From Acidimicrobiia bacterium (lineage in GTDB: Bacteria > Actinomycetota > Acidimicrobiia > Spongiisociales > UBA5794): 52,311 nt of DNA. The DNA is taken from NCBI GenBank assembly GCA_029939995.1, contig JAOZRW010000010.1, positions 1 through 52,311 of the forward strand, given 5' to 3'. The notes under the pieces were generated by a model, which did not search any database, was not told the DNA's origin, and saw only the letters and a program-made list of their open reading frames with translations. Positions 34,507-42,414 of this stretch are shown piece by piece. How positions within the stretch are numbered: position 1 is the stretch's first letter; every line of letters starts with the position of its first letter. A program made the translations under genes and the position numbers.

Positions 34507-34767
34507 GTGGTGATACTCCTGCGAACCCTGCTCGGCATCCTCGTGGCGATCGCTGCGGCGACCGTGGCGGTCCCGATCCTCTTGCTCGCCGATCTCGCCG
34601 GCGGTGGATCCGGATGGGGACTGTGCGCGGAGGGGCTCGCATCGTGCTCGACGTCGTACTTCGCCGGGCCCGAGCTCATGGTGATGCTCCTCGGCGTGCT
34701 GCTCGTCACATTCGCCGGCTCGGCGCTGTGCGTGCGGGCGCTGCGCAGGCATAGCCCCCGTCAGTGA
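34507..34767 (+). CDS. Small membrane protein, unknown
   Basis: An 86-residue protein with two hydrophobic segments (about 2-27 and 51-70) joined by a Gly/Ser-rich loop containing two cysteines (GLCAEGLASCSTSYF) that could form a disulfide outside the membrane. The C-terminus is basic (ALRRHSPRQ). I chose GTG 34507 because a -10 element lies 7 nt upstream; the frame stays open to 34447, but those codons would overlap promoter DNA. I do not recognise the family. It overlaps the convergent EamA gene by 7 bp. Confidence 0.55.
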   Translation: MVILLRTLLGILVAIAAATVAVPILLLADLAGGGSGWGLCAEGLASCSTSYFAGPELMVMLLGVLLVTFAGSALCVRALRRHSPRQ

Positions 34768-35645
34768 GCTTCTGAGACGGCCTCCGCTGCGGTGAGGTCG
34801 GCCATCTCCGGGGGCGTGAACGTCAGAACGACGTACATGCCGATCATGATCATGGCTGCGCCGAGCCATCCCCGCATGGTGAGCCGCTCTCCGAGCACGA
34901 GCGCCGCGACGAGGGCTGCGAACAACGGTTCGGCGCTCAAGACGATGGCGGTCCGGCTCGGCCCGATCACCTGTTGAGCGTTGACCTGCATCATGAACGC
35001 GCCGGCGCTGACGACGACTCCCGTAGCGATCAGGGCCGGGATCACCGAGGGCGATGGCAGAGGGAACCCCTCGACCGCGGCCGACGAAACCAGGCCGAGA
35101 ACCGCGACGACGAGGAGCTGGATCGCGGTGAACGGCACCACGGCGTGACGGGGAGCCAGGAACGACAGCAGCACGATGTGCGCAGCGAAGAACACCGCGC
35201 AGAGCAGCGTCAACACGTCGCCACTGTTGAGATCGAGGCCGGACGTTACGGTGAGCAGACCGAGCCCGACGACGGCGAGAGCAGCACCGGCGACGGTCGC
35301 CGGCGTCGGAAAGCGTTTCAGGACGGCGGCGGCGAGGAGCGGTGTGAACACGACGTAGAGACCGGTGATGAGCCCTGAGTTCGACGCCGTCGTCGCGGCG
35401 AGTCCCGCGGTCTGCGTCGCGTACCCGGCGAAGAGGACGATCCCGGCGACGACGCCGTCGATCCAGACGCGGCGGCCCCGCGGTCGGGCGAACAAGAGCA
35501 GCACGACGGCGCCGAGCAGGAACCGCCATCCGACGAACGCGAGCGGGGGAAGGACCGCGACGGCGTCCTTGATCACGACGAACGAAGCGCCGAACACGAA
35601 CGCGGCGCCGGTCAGACCGACGTACGCGCGCGTCCTGGGGCTCAT
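34761..35645 (-). CDS. EamA/DMT-family transporter
   Basis: A 294-residue inner-membrane protein with ten predicted helices arranged as two EamA repeats (first block AAFVFGASFVVIKDAVAVLP, second block LLCAVFFAAHIVLLSFLAPR). It has the GWRFLLGA and LSAEPLFAALVAALVLGE motifs common in drug/metabolite exporters. The substrate cannot be read from sequence. ATG 35645 is the family-like start, with a -10-like TGATAC (minus strand) about 10 nt upstream. It starts 43 bp from a divergent membrane-protein gene. Confidence 0.85.
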   Translation of the reverse strand: MSPRTRAYVGLTGAAFVFGASFVVIKDAVAVLPPLAFVGWRFLLGAVVLLLFARPRGRRVWIDGVVAGIVLFAGYATQTAGLAATTASNSGLITGLYVVFTPLLAAAVLKRFPTPATVAGAALAVVGLGLLTVTSGLDLNSGDVLTLLCAVFFAAHIVLLSFLAPRHAVVPFTAIQLLVVAVLGLVSSAAVEGFPLPSPSVIPALIATGVVVSAGAFMMQVNAQQVIGPSRTAIVLSAEPLFAALVAALVLGERLTMRGWLGAAMIMIGMYVVLTFTPPEMADLTAAEAVSEAH

Positions 35646-35674
35646 CGCGGAGAAGGTATCAGGGCGTGGCGCGG

Positions 35675-35680
35675 TAGCGT
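35675..35680 (+). promoter_or_regulatory. Candidate -10 element, leaderless start at 35689
   Basis: TAGCGT lies 8 nt before ATG 35689. On the opposite strand TGATAC (rc of 35656-35661) serves the EamA gene, so two -10 elements face away from each other within about 25 bp. Confidence 0.4.
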
Positions 35681-35688
35681 TCCATGCG

Positions 35689-36129
35689 ATGGAAGATTCC
35701 GACGAGTTCGATGATGTCGTCCTCCCGCTGAGGGATCGTCTGCCCGAGTACGCGGCCGTGTTCGCCGTCGGGTTCGGTGTCGCCGTCGCGACCGGCGTGG
35801 TCGTCGGACTGTTCACCGGCGGGTCGCTCTGGAGCGCGGCCGGGTACACGGTCATGCTGCTCGGCGTCGTCATGATGTTGGCCGGAGGTGCATCGGGCGG
35901 CGGCTACACGCATCTCGGGGCGGGAGCGATCGGGGCCGCGTTCGGGGGCCGCAGGGTGGACGAGGAAGAGCAGGAGTACCAGGAGCGTCGAGCCGGGAAG
36001 CGCCAGGATCCGATGGAGCGTCTCCAGAAAGGCCTCCGTCCGGAGGCCAATCCCCGTGCGTTCTGGCAGGTGGTCGGCGGTGTTCTCTACATCGCCGTCG
36101 GCATCGCCATCGTGAGCCTCGGGGCTTAG
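35689..36129 (+). CDS. Membrane protein of unknown function
   Basis: A 146-residue protein: an acidic N-terminus (EDSDEFDD), two hydrophobic helices (about 21-42 and 46-68, with a Gly-rich stretch GGASGGGYTHLGAGAIG after them), a charged cytoplasmic-looking middle (DEEEQEYQERRAGKRQDPMERLQ) and a last helix near the C-terminus (VVGGVLYIAVGIAIVSLGA). I do not recognise the family. ATG 35689 has no Shine-Dalgarno but has a -10 element 8 nt upstream. It overlaps the convergent xpt gene by 4 bp. Confidence 0.65.
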   Translation: MEDSDEFDDVVLPLRDRLPEYAAVFAVGFGVAVATGVVVGLFTGGSLWSAAGYTVMLLGVVMMLAGGASGGGYTHLGAGAIGAAFGGRRVDEEEQEYQERRAGKRQDPMERLQKGLRPEANPRAFWQVVGGVLYIAVGIAIVSLGA

Positions 36130-36701
36130 CTCTCCCGGGGGCGAGCGATGACCGGCTTCCCGTTCTCGATGCCGGCTATCTCCACGACGGACCAGACGTC
36201 CCAGCCGTGCGACTCGAGGAGGTCGCGGCCGCCCGCGAACTGCTTCTCGATGACGAAGGCATACCCGGCGACGACGCCGCCGGACTCTTCGACGATCTGA
36301 CCGAGCGACTGTGCCGTTCTCCCGCCGGCCAGGAAGTCGTCGATGATGAGCGCCCGGCCACCCGATTCGAGCGCCCGTCTCGCGATTTCGATCCGGTACT
36401 CGACGCCTTTGGTGGGGGAGAGCACCTCGCGGACGAGGGTGTCGCGATCACCGATGGAGTGGTATTTCTTGGCGTAGACGACGGGGACGGGCATGTAGCG
36501 GGCCGTCGCCATCGCCGGGGGGATCCCGGATGCCTCGGCCGTCACGATGAGGTCGGGATCGAGATCTGCGAAGTGCTCGGCGATCTGACGGCCGATCTCG
36601 TCGATGATGACGGGATCGACCCGGTGATTGAGAAAGTCGTCGACGAGCACGAGGTCGCCGGAGACACGCCCCCGTTCTTCCACAATTGCAGCGATATCCA
36701 T
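36126..36701 (-). CDS. xpt: Xanthine phosphoribosyltransferase
   Basis: Salvages xanthine to XMP with PRPP. The 191-residue length, the N-terminal DFLNHRVDP block, VTAEASGIPPAMATARYMPV and the PRPP loop ALIIDDFLAGGRTAQSL match Xpt and separate it from adenine or orotate phosphoribosyltransferases. The ATG is preceded at 7 nt by a -10-like TACGCT (36709-36714, minus strand). No purine riboswitch is seen; a 5' leader would be absent if the start is leaderless. Divergent from nth. Confidence 0.88.
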   Translation of the reverse strand: MDIAAIVEERGRVSGDLVLVDDFLNHRVDPVIIDEIGRQIAEHFADLDPDLIVTAEASGIPPAMATARYMPVPVVYAKKYHSIGDRDTLVREVLSPTKGVEYRIEIARRALESGGRALIIDDFLAGGRTAQSLGQIVEESGGVVAGYAFVIEKQFAGGRDLLESHGWDVWSVVEIAGIENGKPVIARPRES

Positions 36702-36708
36702 GGCCGGG

Positions 36709-36714
36709 AGCGTA
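36709..36714 (-). promoter_or_regulatory. Candidate -10 element of xpt (leaderless)
   Basis: TACGCT on the minus strand is 7 nt before the xpt ATG (36701). With the nth -10 it makes a compact divergent promoter in a 67-bp gap. Confidence 0.45.
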
Positions 36715-36755
36715 GCGGCTGTGCGGCGGACGTTCTCCTGCGGGCCGTCGAGGTC

Positions 36756-36761
36756 TACTGT
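36756..36761 (+). promoter_or_regulatory. Candidate -10 element of nth (leaderless)
   Basis: TACTGT is 7 nt before ATG 36769; the intervening bases are pyrimidine-rich and cannot act as a ribosome binding site. Confidence 0.45.
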
Positions 36762-36768
36762 CTCTCCC

Positions 36769-37422
36769 ATGTCAGAGCCCACGACCGAACAGCGCCGCAA
36801 CGCCCGGGTGATCCTGAACCGGTTGAAGAAGCGGTATCCGGAGATCTCCACGGCGTTGGAGTACACCGAACCGTGGCAATTGCTGGTGGCCACGGTGATG
36901 TCCGCCCAGACGACCGATGCGAACGTGAACAAGGTCACGCCCGTCCTCTTCGAACGGTGGCCGACGCCGGAGGACCTCGCAGCGGCGAACCCGGAGGACG
37001 TGGAGAAGGTCATCTTCTCGACGGGGTTCTACAAGCAGAAGACGAAGTCGATCATCGCACTCGCCGCCGATCTCGTAGACCGCTACGACGGGGTCGTCCC
37101 CGCCGATCTCGACGAACTCGTGAAGCTGCGCGGTGTCGGGCGGAAGACGGCCAGCGTGGTGCTCGCCGAGGCGTTCGGGATCCCCGCGATCGCCGTCGAC
37201 ACGCATGTGAAACGGGTCGCCTTCCGGCTCGGGCTCACGAAGAACACCGATCCGACCAAGATCGAATTCGATCTCCGCGCCCTGTACCCGGAGAAGGACT
37301 GGGAGGCCGTCTCGATGCGGTTCATCCAGTTCGGCAGGGACACCTGTCACGCGAAGAAGCCGGAGTGCGGCGGGTGCCTGCTCCGGGATCGGTGCGTCTA
37401 CCCGGACAAGACCGGGGGATGA
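36769..37422 (+). CDS. nth: Endonuclease III (Nth)
   Basis: Base-excision-repair glycosylase/AP lyase for oxidised pyrimidines. The 217 residues show LVATVMSAQTTD, the helix-hairpin-helix LRGVGRKTASVVL with the catalytic lysine, VDTHVKR with the catalytic aspartate, and the C-terminal [4Fe-4S] cysteine pattern C-x6-C-x2-C-x5-C (CHAKKPECGGCLLRDRC). ATG 36769 has a -10 element 7 nt upstream and no Shine-Dalgarno. Its stop overlaps the MATE gene start by 4 bp. Confidence 0.95.
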   Translation: MSEPTTEQRRNARVILNRLKKRYPEISTALEYTEPWQLLVATVMSAQTTDANVNKVTPVLFERWPTPEDLAAANPEDVEKVIFSTGFYKQKTKSIIALAADLVDRYDGVVPADLDELVKLRGVGRKTASVVLAEAFGIPAIAVDTHVKRVAFRLGLTKNTDPTKIEFDLRALYPEKDWEAVSMRFIQFGRDTCHAKKPECGGCLLRDRCVYPDKTGG

Positions 37423-38765
37423 TCGAGGCGTTCCGGCGCAGTCCGTACGACCGGGAGATCATCCGGATCGGTCTGCCCGCCCTCGGAGCGCTCGCAGCCG
37501 ACCCGCTGGTCTCCCTCGTCGACACGGCGTTCATCGGCCGGCTCGGTGCCGAAGCGCTGGCATCGGTCGCCATCGCCTCCTCCATCTTCATCGCGGTGTT
37601 CGCCGTGTTCAACTTCCTCGAATACGCCGTGACGCCGTTCGTGGCCCAATCGATCGGGGCCGGCAGGCGCAGCGAGGCCGGCAGGTTCACCGTCGCGGCT
37701 CTCGCCATCTCAGCGGTGGCCGGTGTGATCGCCTCCGCGGCCCTGGTCATGTTCGGAGAGCCGCTCCTGCGGATCTTCGGCGCGAACAGCGACGTGCTCG
37801 GCGGTGCGACGACCTACCTGCGGATCCGTGCCCTGGGCGTGCCGGCGCTCCTCGTCATCCTCGTCGGGCACGGAGCGTTCCGCGGCTACCAGGACACGAG
37901 AACACCGCTCGTCGTGACCCTCGGACTCAACGTCGTGAACCTGGTGCTCGATCCGATCCTGATCTTCGGGCTCGGATGGGGCATCGCCGGAGCGGCGTGG
38001 GCGACCGTCGTCGCCCAATGGTTCGGCGCCGCCTGGTTCCTCTTGCTCTTCTTCCGGATCCGCAAGGAGGAGCTCGGCATCGAGTTCGGGCGGCCGCACG
38101 GACGGACCGTGGGGTCGCTCTTCGGCGCAGGCAAGTCGATGGTGCTGCGCAACGCGTCGCTGCTGGCGTCGTTGACCGCGGCGACGATGGTGGCCGCCAG
38201 GGTCGGGACGGTGCCGGTCGCGGCCCACCAGATCGCCATCCAGCTCTGGATCTTCATGGCGCTCGTCATCGACGCGCTCGCGATCGCAGGTCAGGCGATC
38301 GTCGGGAAGGAACTCGGCGCCGGGTCCCGCCGATCCGCCAGGGCCGTCGCGAATCGCCTCCTCGCTCTCGGGTTGCTGTTCGGCGTCGTGCTCGCCGCCG
38401 CGATGGCAGGGGTGTCGCCGTGGCTGGCCTCGTGGTTCACCCCGGACGAACGGGTCGTGCTCGCCTTCGCGTCGATCTTGCCGATCCTCGTCGTGATGCA
38501 GCCGATCAACGGCCTTGTCTTCGTGTGGGACGGCGTCGCGATCGGCGCCGCCGCGTTCGGATTCCTCGCGTGGAGCACGCTGGCTGCGGCGGTAGCGGCG
38601 ATCGGTCTCCTGCTCGCGGTGATACCCCTCGGGTGGGGGATCCGGGGAGTGTGGTCGGCGATCGTCGTCCTGATGCTGGTGCGGGCTACGACCCTGTGGT
38701 GGTGGTACGCGCGCCGCTTCGCGCAGAGCGAACGAGGTCCATCCCCTTCGTCTCCGGCAATCTGA
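37419..38765 (+). CDS. MATE-family efflux transporter (DinF-like)
   Basis: A 448-residue protein with about twelve helices and MATE repeats: IIRIGLPALGALAADPLVSLVDTAFIGRLG in the first half (key DPLVSLVDTA near the N-terminus) and RNASLLASLTAATMVAARVG in the second. Members use H+ or Na+ gradients to export cationic drugs; the DinF subgroup is often linked with repair genes, in line with its overlap with nth. Substrate unknown. Its last 80 bp lie antisense to the end of the convergent MFS gene. Confidence 0.88.
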   Translation: MIEAFRRSPYDREIIRIGLPALGALAADPLVSLVDTAFIGRLGAEALASVAIASSIFIAVFAVFNFLEYAVTPFVAQSIGAGRRSEAGRFTVAALAISAVAGVIASAALVMFGEPLLRIFGANSDVLGGATTYLRIRALGVPALLVILVGHGAFRGYQDTRTPLVVTLGLNVVNLVLDPILIFGLGWGIAGAAWATVVAQWFGAAWFLLLFFRIRKEELGIEFGRPHGRTVGSLFGAGKSMVLRNASLLASLTAATMVAARVGTVPVAAHQIAIQLWIFMALVIDALAIAGQAIVGKELGAGSRRSARAVANRLLALGLLFGVVLAAAMAGVSPWLASWFTPDERVVLAFASILPILVVMQPINGLVFVWDGVAIGAAAFGFLAWSTLAAAVAAIGLLLAVIPLGWGIRGVWSAIVVLMLVRATTLWWWYARRFAQSERGPSPSSPAI

Positions 38766-39933
38766 AGACGAGCAAGATCGCGAACACGAGGCCGACGCTC
38801 AACGCGGCGACCGTGAGCGGGAGGCCGATCCGGTCGATGAGAACCCCGCCGAGGAGGAAGCCGCTGATGCTGCCGAGGATGGCGGCGTTCGTGACCCAAC
38901 CCGCCGACGTTGCCCGAACCCTGGTCGGGAACAGTTCGGCTCTCAACGCGCCGAGCGCCGGAGTCAACATGGTGGCGCCCAGCGTCGCAACGAAGATCGC
39001 GACGGCGAGGAACCAGCCGGAGTCGAGGAAGTAGAAGCCGAGACCGCCGGCGAGTCCCAGAGCGAGGGCGATCACTGCCGTGGGGCGGCGGCCTTGCTGA
39101 TCGGACATGCGTCCGCCGATCAGGAGGCCGAAGGCCCCCAATCCGCTGGCGGCGATCAGGAGGAAGCGCGCGGCGCTGGGTTGCCAATCGAGGTCGTTGA
39201 TGAGCCGTTCGAGGACGAAGTCGAACGCGGGAGCGGAGAATGCAGACACGAAGAACGAGACGCCGGCGATCGGCCAGAAGTGGCGACCGATCCCCATCTT
39301 GAGCGCTCCGATGAACGAGATCGGCTTGCCGGGCCGGTAGGCGCGGCTCTCGGGCAGGAAACGCATGAGAAGCGGAATCGCCAGGAGCCCGAGGCCGGTG
39401 AGAGCGAACAGGATCCGCCAGCCGGTGTCGGTGCCTTCGGCGATGGGGAGCAGGAGAAGGCCCGTTCCCACTCCGAGCGAGCCGGCCAAACCGTAGAGGC
39501 CCATGCCGTAGCCGCGGACCGACGGTGTGAGCTCCTCGGCGAGAAGCACCATCCCGAGCGCGGCGATCGCTACGACGGCGACTCGGACGATCGACTGTGA
39601 CACGACGTATGCGACGGTCACCGGCACGAAGGCCGTGAGGAGGCTCCCCAGAGCGAGCAGGCCGAACGCAGCGATGAGGGGATCCCTGCGTCCCCGGCGG
39701 TCGGCGAACATCGAGAAACCGACCGCGAGCAGTGAGACGCCGCGGACGATCGCGAAGAGCAGACTCATGTTCCCCTCGGTCAGGCCGAGTGTGAGACGTG
39801 CATACGGCAGCGTGTGGGCCATCTGAGCCCCGCCGTACCCTGCGATGAACGCGACGATGCCGAGGAGGAACACGATCCTGCGATCGGTCGGGGAGAACGG
39901 GCTGATGGGGGTGAGGAACTGGGGGAGTGCCAT
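38686..39933 (-). CDS. MFS transporter
   Basis: A 415-residue major facilitator with twelve predicted helices. The loop 2-3 motif is seen as FADRRGRRDPLIAAFG and its second-half counterpart as GGRMSDQQGRRPTAVIAL. The tail contains FRLPETKGMDL, resembling the PET motif of sugar-porter-like members. Substrate cannot be told. ATG 39933 is used; a -10-like TACGAT sits only 3 nt upstream, so the true start could be slightly further inside. The 3' end overlaps the MATE gene by 80 bp. Confidence 0.85.
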   Translation of the reverse strand: MALPQFLTPISPFSPTDRRIVFLLGIVAFIAGYGGAQMAHTLPYARLTLGLTEGNMSLLFAIVRGVSLLAVGFSMFADRRGRRDPLIAAFGLLALGSLLTAFVPVTVAYVVSQSIVRVAVVAIAALGMVLLAEELTPSVRGYGMGLYGLAGSLGVGTGLLLLPIAEGTDTGWRILFALTGLGLLAIPLLMRFLPESRAYRPGKPISFIGALKMGIGRHFWPIAGVSFFVSAFSAPAFDFVLERLINDLDWQPSAARFLLIAASGLGAFGLLIGGRMSDQQGRRPTAVIALALGLAGGLGFYFLDSGWFLAVAIFVATLGATMLTPALGALRAELFPTRVRATSAGWVTNAAILGSISGFLLGGVLIDRIGLPLTVAALSVGLVFAILLVFRLPETKGMDLVRSARSGARTTTTGS

Positions 39934-40051
39934 GCGATCGTAGTTGGGGAACGGGTCCCGGTGAGACTACCCCCGGAGAGCATGAATTCCGATCGGGAAC
40001 AATCTGCGGTGCGGTACCGTTGTGTCGCTCGGCGGCGGCACGGAGGTTCTC
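39934..40051. promoter_or_regulatory. Divergent spacer between the MFS gene and ccdA
   Basis: It contains a -10-like TACCGT on the plus strand (40015-40020) and TACGAT on the minus strand (39937-39942). CGGAGG at 40041-40046 precedes the TTG start of ccdA. Nothing else was recognised. Confidence 0.4.
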
Positions 40052-40801
40052 TTGTCCGAAGTCAATCTGGTCGCGGCGGTGCTCGCGGGGGCCGCATCGT
40101 TCCTCTCCCCGTGCGTGCTGCCCCTCATCCCCGGGTACATCTCGCTGATGTCCGGGTATTCGATGCAGGACCTGTCCGAGGGCAACGTGTCGATGCGTCG
40201 CGTCACCGGAATGACCGGACTGTTCGTTCTCGGATTCACGCTCGTGTTCGTCGGACTCGGCGCCACGGCGACATCGCTGTCGTCGTTCCTCTCGAACCCC
40301 GTATTCAGCGTCGTCGCAGGATGGGTCATCGTCCTGATGGGCCTCTTCATCGCGGTGACCGCCGTCTGGACACCCGAGTGGCTGACGCCCATCATGCGGG
40401 AGCGCCGGATCGAAGCGCACGGCGCCCGCCGGTTCGGCTACTTCGGACCGCCGATCATGGGAGCGGCGTTCGCGTTCGGTTGGACACCGTGCATCGGACC
40501 GTTCCTCGCATCCGCCCTGCTCCTCGGTTCGACGTCCGACACCGTCGGTCAGGGGATGCTGGTCCTCTTCTTCTACTCGCTCGGTCTCGGCATCCCGTTC
40601 CTCCTCACGTCGCTGCTCCTCGCGAAGGCGTTCTCGGCGTTCGGATGGGTCAAGCGCCACTTCACGGTCATCACGGTCGTGTCGGGCCTGTTGCTCGCCG
40701 GGTTCGGCCTCCTCATGGTCACGGGCCAGATCGCCCAGCTCTCGAGCTTCTTCGCGAACTTCCTCGACTGGATCGGTCTCGGGAGCCTCGGAAGCTCGTG
40801 A
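40052..40801 (+). CDS. ccdA: CcdA-family cytochrome c biogenesis/thiol transport protein
   Basis: Six-helix membrane protein that passes reducing power across the membrane to thiol-disulfide proteins, for example in cytochrome c maturation. The two redox cysteines are in AASFLSPCVLPLIPGY and FGWTPCIGPFLAS. The length is 249 residues. TTG 40052 is chosen for the GGAGG 5 nt upstream and because the sequence then begins at the usual family N-terminus; GTG 40022 is the alternative and adds ten residues. A cytochrome c gene lies 3.7 kb downstream. Confidence 0.9.
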   Translation: MSEVNLVAAVLAGAASFLSPCVLPLIPGYISLMSGYSMQDLSEGNVSMRRVTGMTGLFVLGFTLVFVGLGATATSLSSFLSNPVFSVVAGWVIVLMGLFIAVTAVWTPEWLTPIMRERRIEAHGARRFGYFGPPIMGAAFAFGWTPCIGPFLASALLLGSTSDTVGQGMLVLFFYSLGLGIPFLLTSLLLAKAFSAFGWVKRHFTVITVVSGLLLAGFGLLMVTGQIAQLSSFFANFLDWIGLGSLGSS

Positions 40802-40836
40802 CGGGCCGATTCCCGCCGTGACCATGAGCGCGCCCC

Positions 40837-40842
40837 TAACGT
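40837..40842 (+). promoter_or_regulatory. Candidate -10 element of trpE (leaderless)
   Basis: TAACGT is 6 nt before ATG 40849. A leaderless trpE mRNA would leave no room for a leader-peptide attenuator or a tryptophan-sensing RNA. Confidence 0.45.
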
Positions 40843-40848
40843 GAACGC

Positions 40849-42336
40849 ATGCAGATCTCGCTGACGAAAGAACGGTTCGTCGAACTCGCCGGACGGTACT
40901 CCGTGGTTCCCCTCGCCGTGGAGGTGCTCGGCGACCGGGTCACACCCGTGTCCGTCTTCGAGACGCTCGTCGGCGATGCCGACGGATTCCTCCTCGAGTC
41001 GGTCGAGGGAGGGGAGCGTTGGGGACGCTGGTCGTTCGTCGGGTGGGACCCGGCCTTCACGCTGGTAGCACGAGACGGCGTATCGGCCGCCGTCGGCGTC
41101 GACGTCGACGTTCCCGAGGGAGACCCGATGGATGTACTCGCGGCCCTGGTCGACCGGTTCCGGTCGCCGGACGCGAGCGAGTGCGGCTTCCCCGGAGAAA
41201 CCCCGCCGCTCCACGGTGGGTTCGTCGGCTACCTCGGATACGACACGGTTCGGTACGTCGAGCACCTCCCGGACCGGCCACCGGACGACCGGAACCTCCC
41301 GGAGATGGTGTGGCACGTCGGGGGAGCGCTGGCCGCGATCGATCGGCTTCGAGACACGGTGCTGATGATCCGCTCCGTCATCGTCGGAGACGACGCCGGG
41401 GCTGCGTACGACGATGCGGTCGCCGCGATCGCCGGCGACATCGAACGGCTGTCGGCCACAACGGCCCGGCCGGCGGGGATCCGGCCCTCGTTCGAAGTGA
41501 CGGCGAACGCGACGATGAACACGACCAGGGAGGAATTCGAAGACTCGGTACGGCGTGCGATCGCGTACATCGAGGCCGGTGACGCATTCCAGATCGTCCC
41601 GTCGATCCGTTTCGGTGTCGAGTACGACGGCGACGCGTTCTCCGTCTACCGGGCGCTGCGGCTCGTCAACCCGTCGCCGTTCATGTACTACGTCCGATAC
41701 GGGGACATCTCCGTCGCCGGATCGTCTCCCGAGTTGATGACCCGCGTCCGCGACGGGGTGGCGTACAGCCGGCCGATCGCGGGGACGAGACCCCGTGGAT
41801 CGGACCCTGCGGCAGATGCGGCGATGGAGGCCGAGCTTCTGGCCGATCCGAAGGAGCGGGCCGAGCACATCATGCTCATCGATCTCGCCCGGAACGATCT
41901 CGGGAGGGTCTGCGAGTTCGGCAGCGTCACGGTCGACGATCTGATGGTGATCGAACGCTACTCGCACGTCATGCACATCGTGTCCGGGGTGTCGGGCACC
42001 GTCAAGAAGGGACTCGGGCCGGTCGACGTTCTGCGTGCCACGTTCCCACACGGCACGGTCACCGGCGCTCCGAAGATCAGGGCGATGCAGATCATCGACG
42101 AACTGGAGCCCACGGCTCGGGGCCCGTACGCCGGAGCGGTCGGCTACATCGACTTCGCAGGCAACGTCGACACGGCCATCGGGCTTCGCACCTTGATCGC
42201 GGACGGCCCCCATGCCTGGGTTCAGGCCGGTGCCGGGATCGTGGCAGACAGCGACCCCGCCTCCGAGTACCGCGAATGCGTCAACAAGGCGGCGGCGGTG
42301 CTGGCTGCGGTCGCAGCCGTCCCGCTCCTGAAGTGA
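40849..42336 (+). CDS. trpE: Anthranilate synthase component I
   Basis: Converts chorismate to anthranilate with ammonia from TrpG. The 495 residues include the N-terminal FLLESVEGGERWGRWSF block (the LLES element of the tryptophan feedback site), then the chorismate-binding domain with SPFMYYVRYGD, PIAGTRPRG, HIVSGVSG and GAPKIRAMQIIDELE. The N-terminal feedback element favours TrpE over PabB. No trpG or trpD is in the window, so those partners are encoded elsewhere. Confidence 0.95.
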   Translation: MQISLTKERFVELAGRYSVVPLAVEVLGDRVTPVSVFETLVGDADGFLLESVEGGERWGRWSFVGWDPAFTLVARDGVSAAVGVDVDVPEGDPMDVLAALVDRFRSPDASECGFPGETPPLHGGFVGYLGYDTVRYVEHLPDRPPDDRNLPEMVWHVGGALAAIDRLRDTVLMIRSVIVGDDAGAAYDDAVAAIAGDIERLSATTARPAGIRPSFEVTANATMNTTREEFEDSVRRAIAYIEAGDAFQIVPSIRFGVEYDGDAFSVYRALRLVNPSPFMYYVRYGDISVAGSSPELMTRVRDGVAYSRPIAGTRPRGSDPAADAAMEAELLADPKERAEHIMLIDLARNDLGRVCEFGSVTVDDLMVIERYSHVMHIVSGVSGTVKKGLGPVDVLRATFPHGTVTGAPKIRAMQIIDELEPTARGPYAGAVGYIDFAGNVDTAIGLRTLIADGPHAWVQAGAGIVADSDPASEYRECVNKAAAVLAAVAAVPLLK

Positions 42337-42344
42337 CTCAGAGA

Positions 42345-42374
42345 GTTCTCACCGTTTCATTACCGTTCTCGAAC
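42345..42374 (+). promoter_or_regulatory. Direct-repeat operator candidate before the response-regulator gene
   Basis: GTTCTC (42345), GTTTCA (42354) and GTTCTC (42365) recur with 9- and 11-bp steps, with ACCG before the second and third. OmpR/PhoB-type regulators bind head-to-tail repeats of about 11 bp, so autoregulation by the protein encoded next is plausible. The repeat is seen; the binding is inferred. Confidence 0.45.
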
Positions 42375-42414
42375 AGACGGCTGCGAGGATGGGAGCCCAT
42401 TCGATGAGGAGATC

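Noticed and set aside
40801-40849. Attenuator or leader peptide before trpE
   Set aside because: The gap is only 47 bp, shows no Trp-codon ORF and has a -10 element 6 nt from the start codon.
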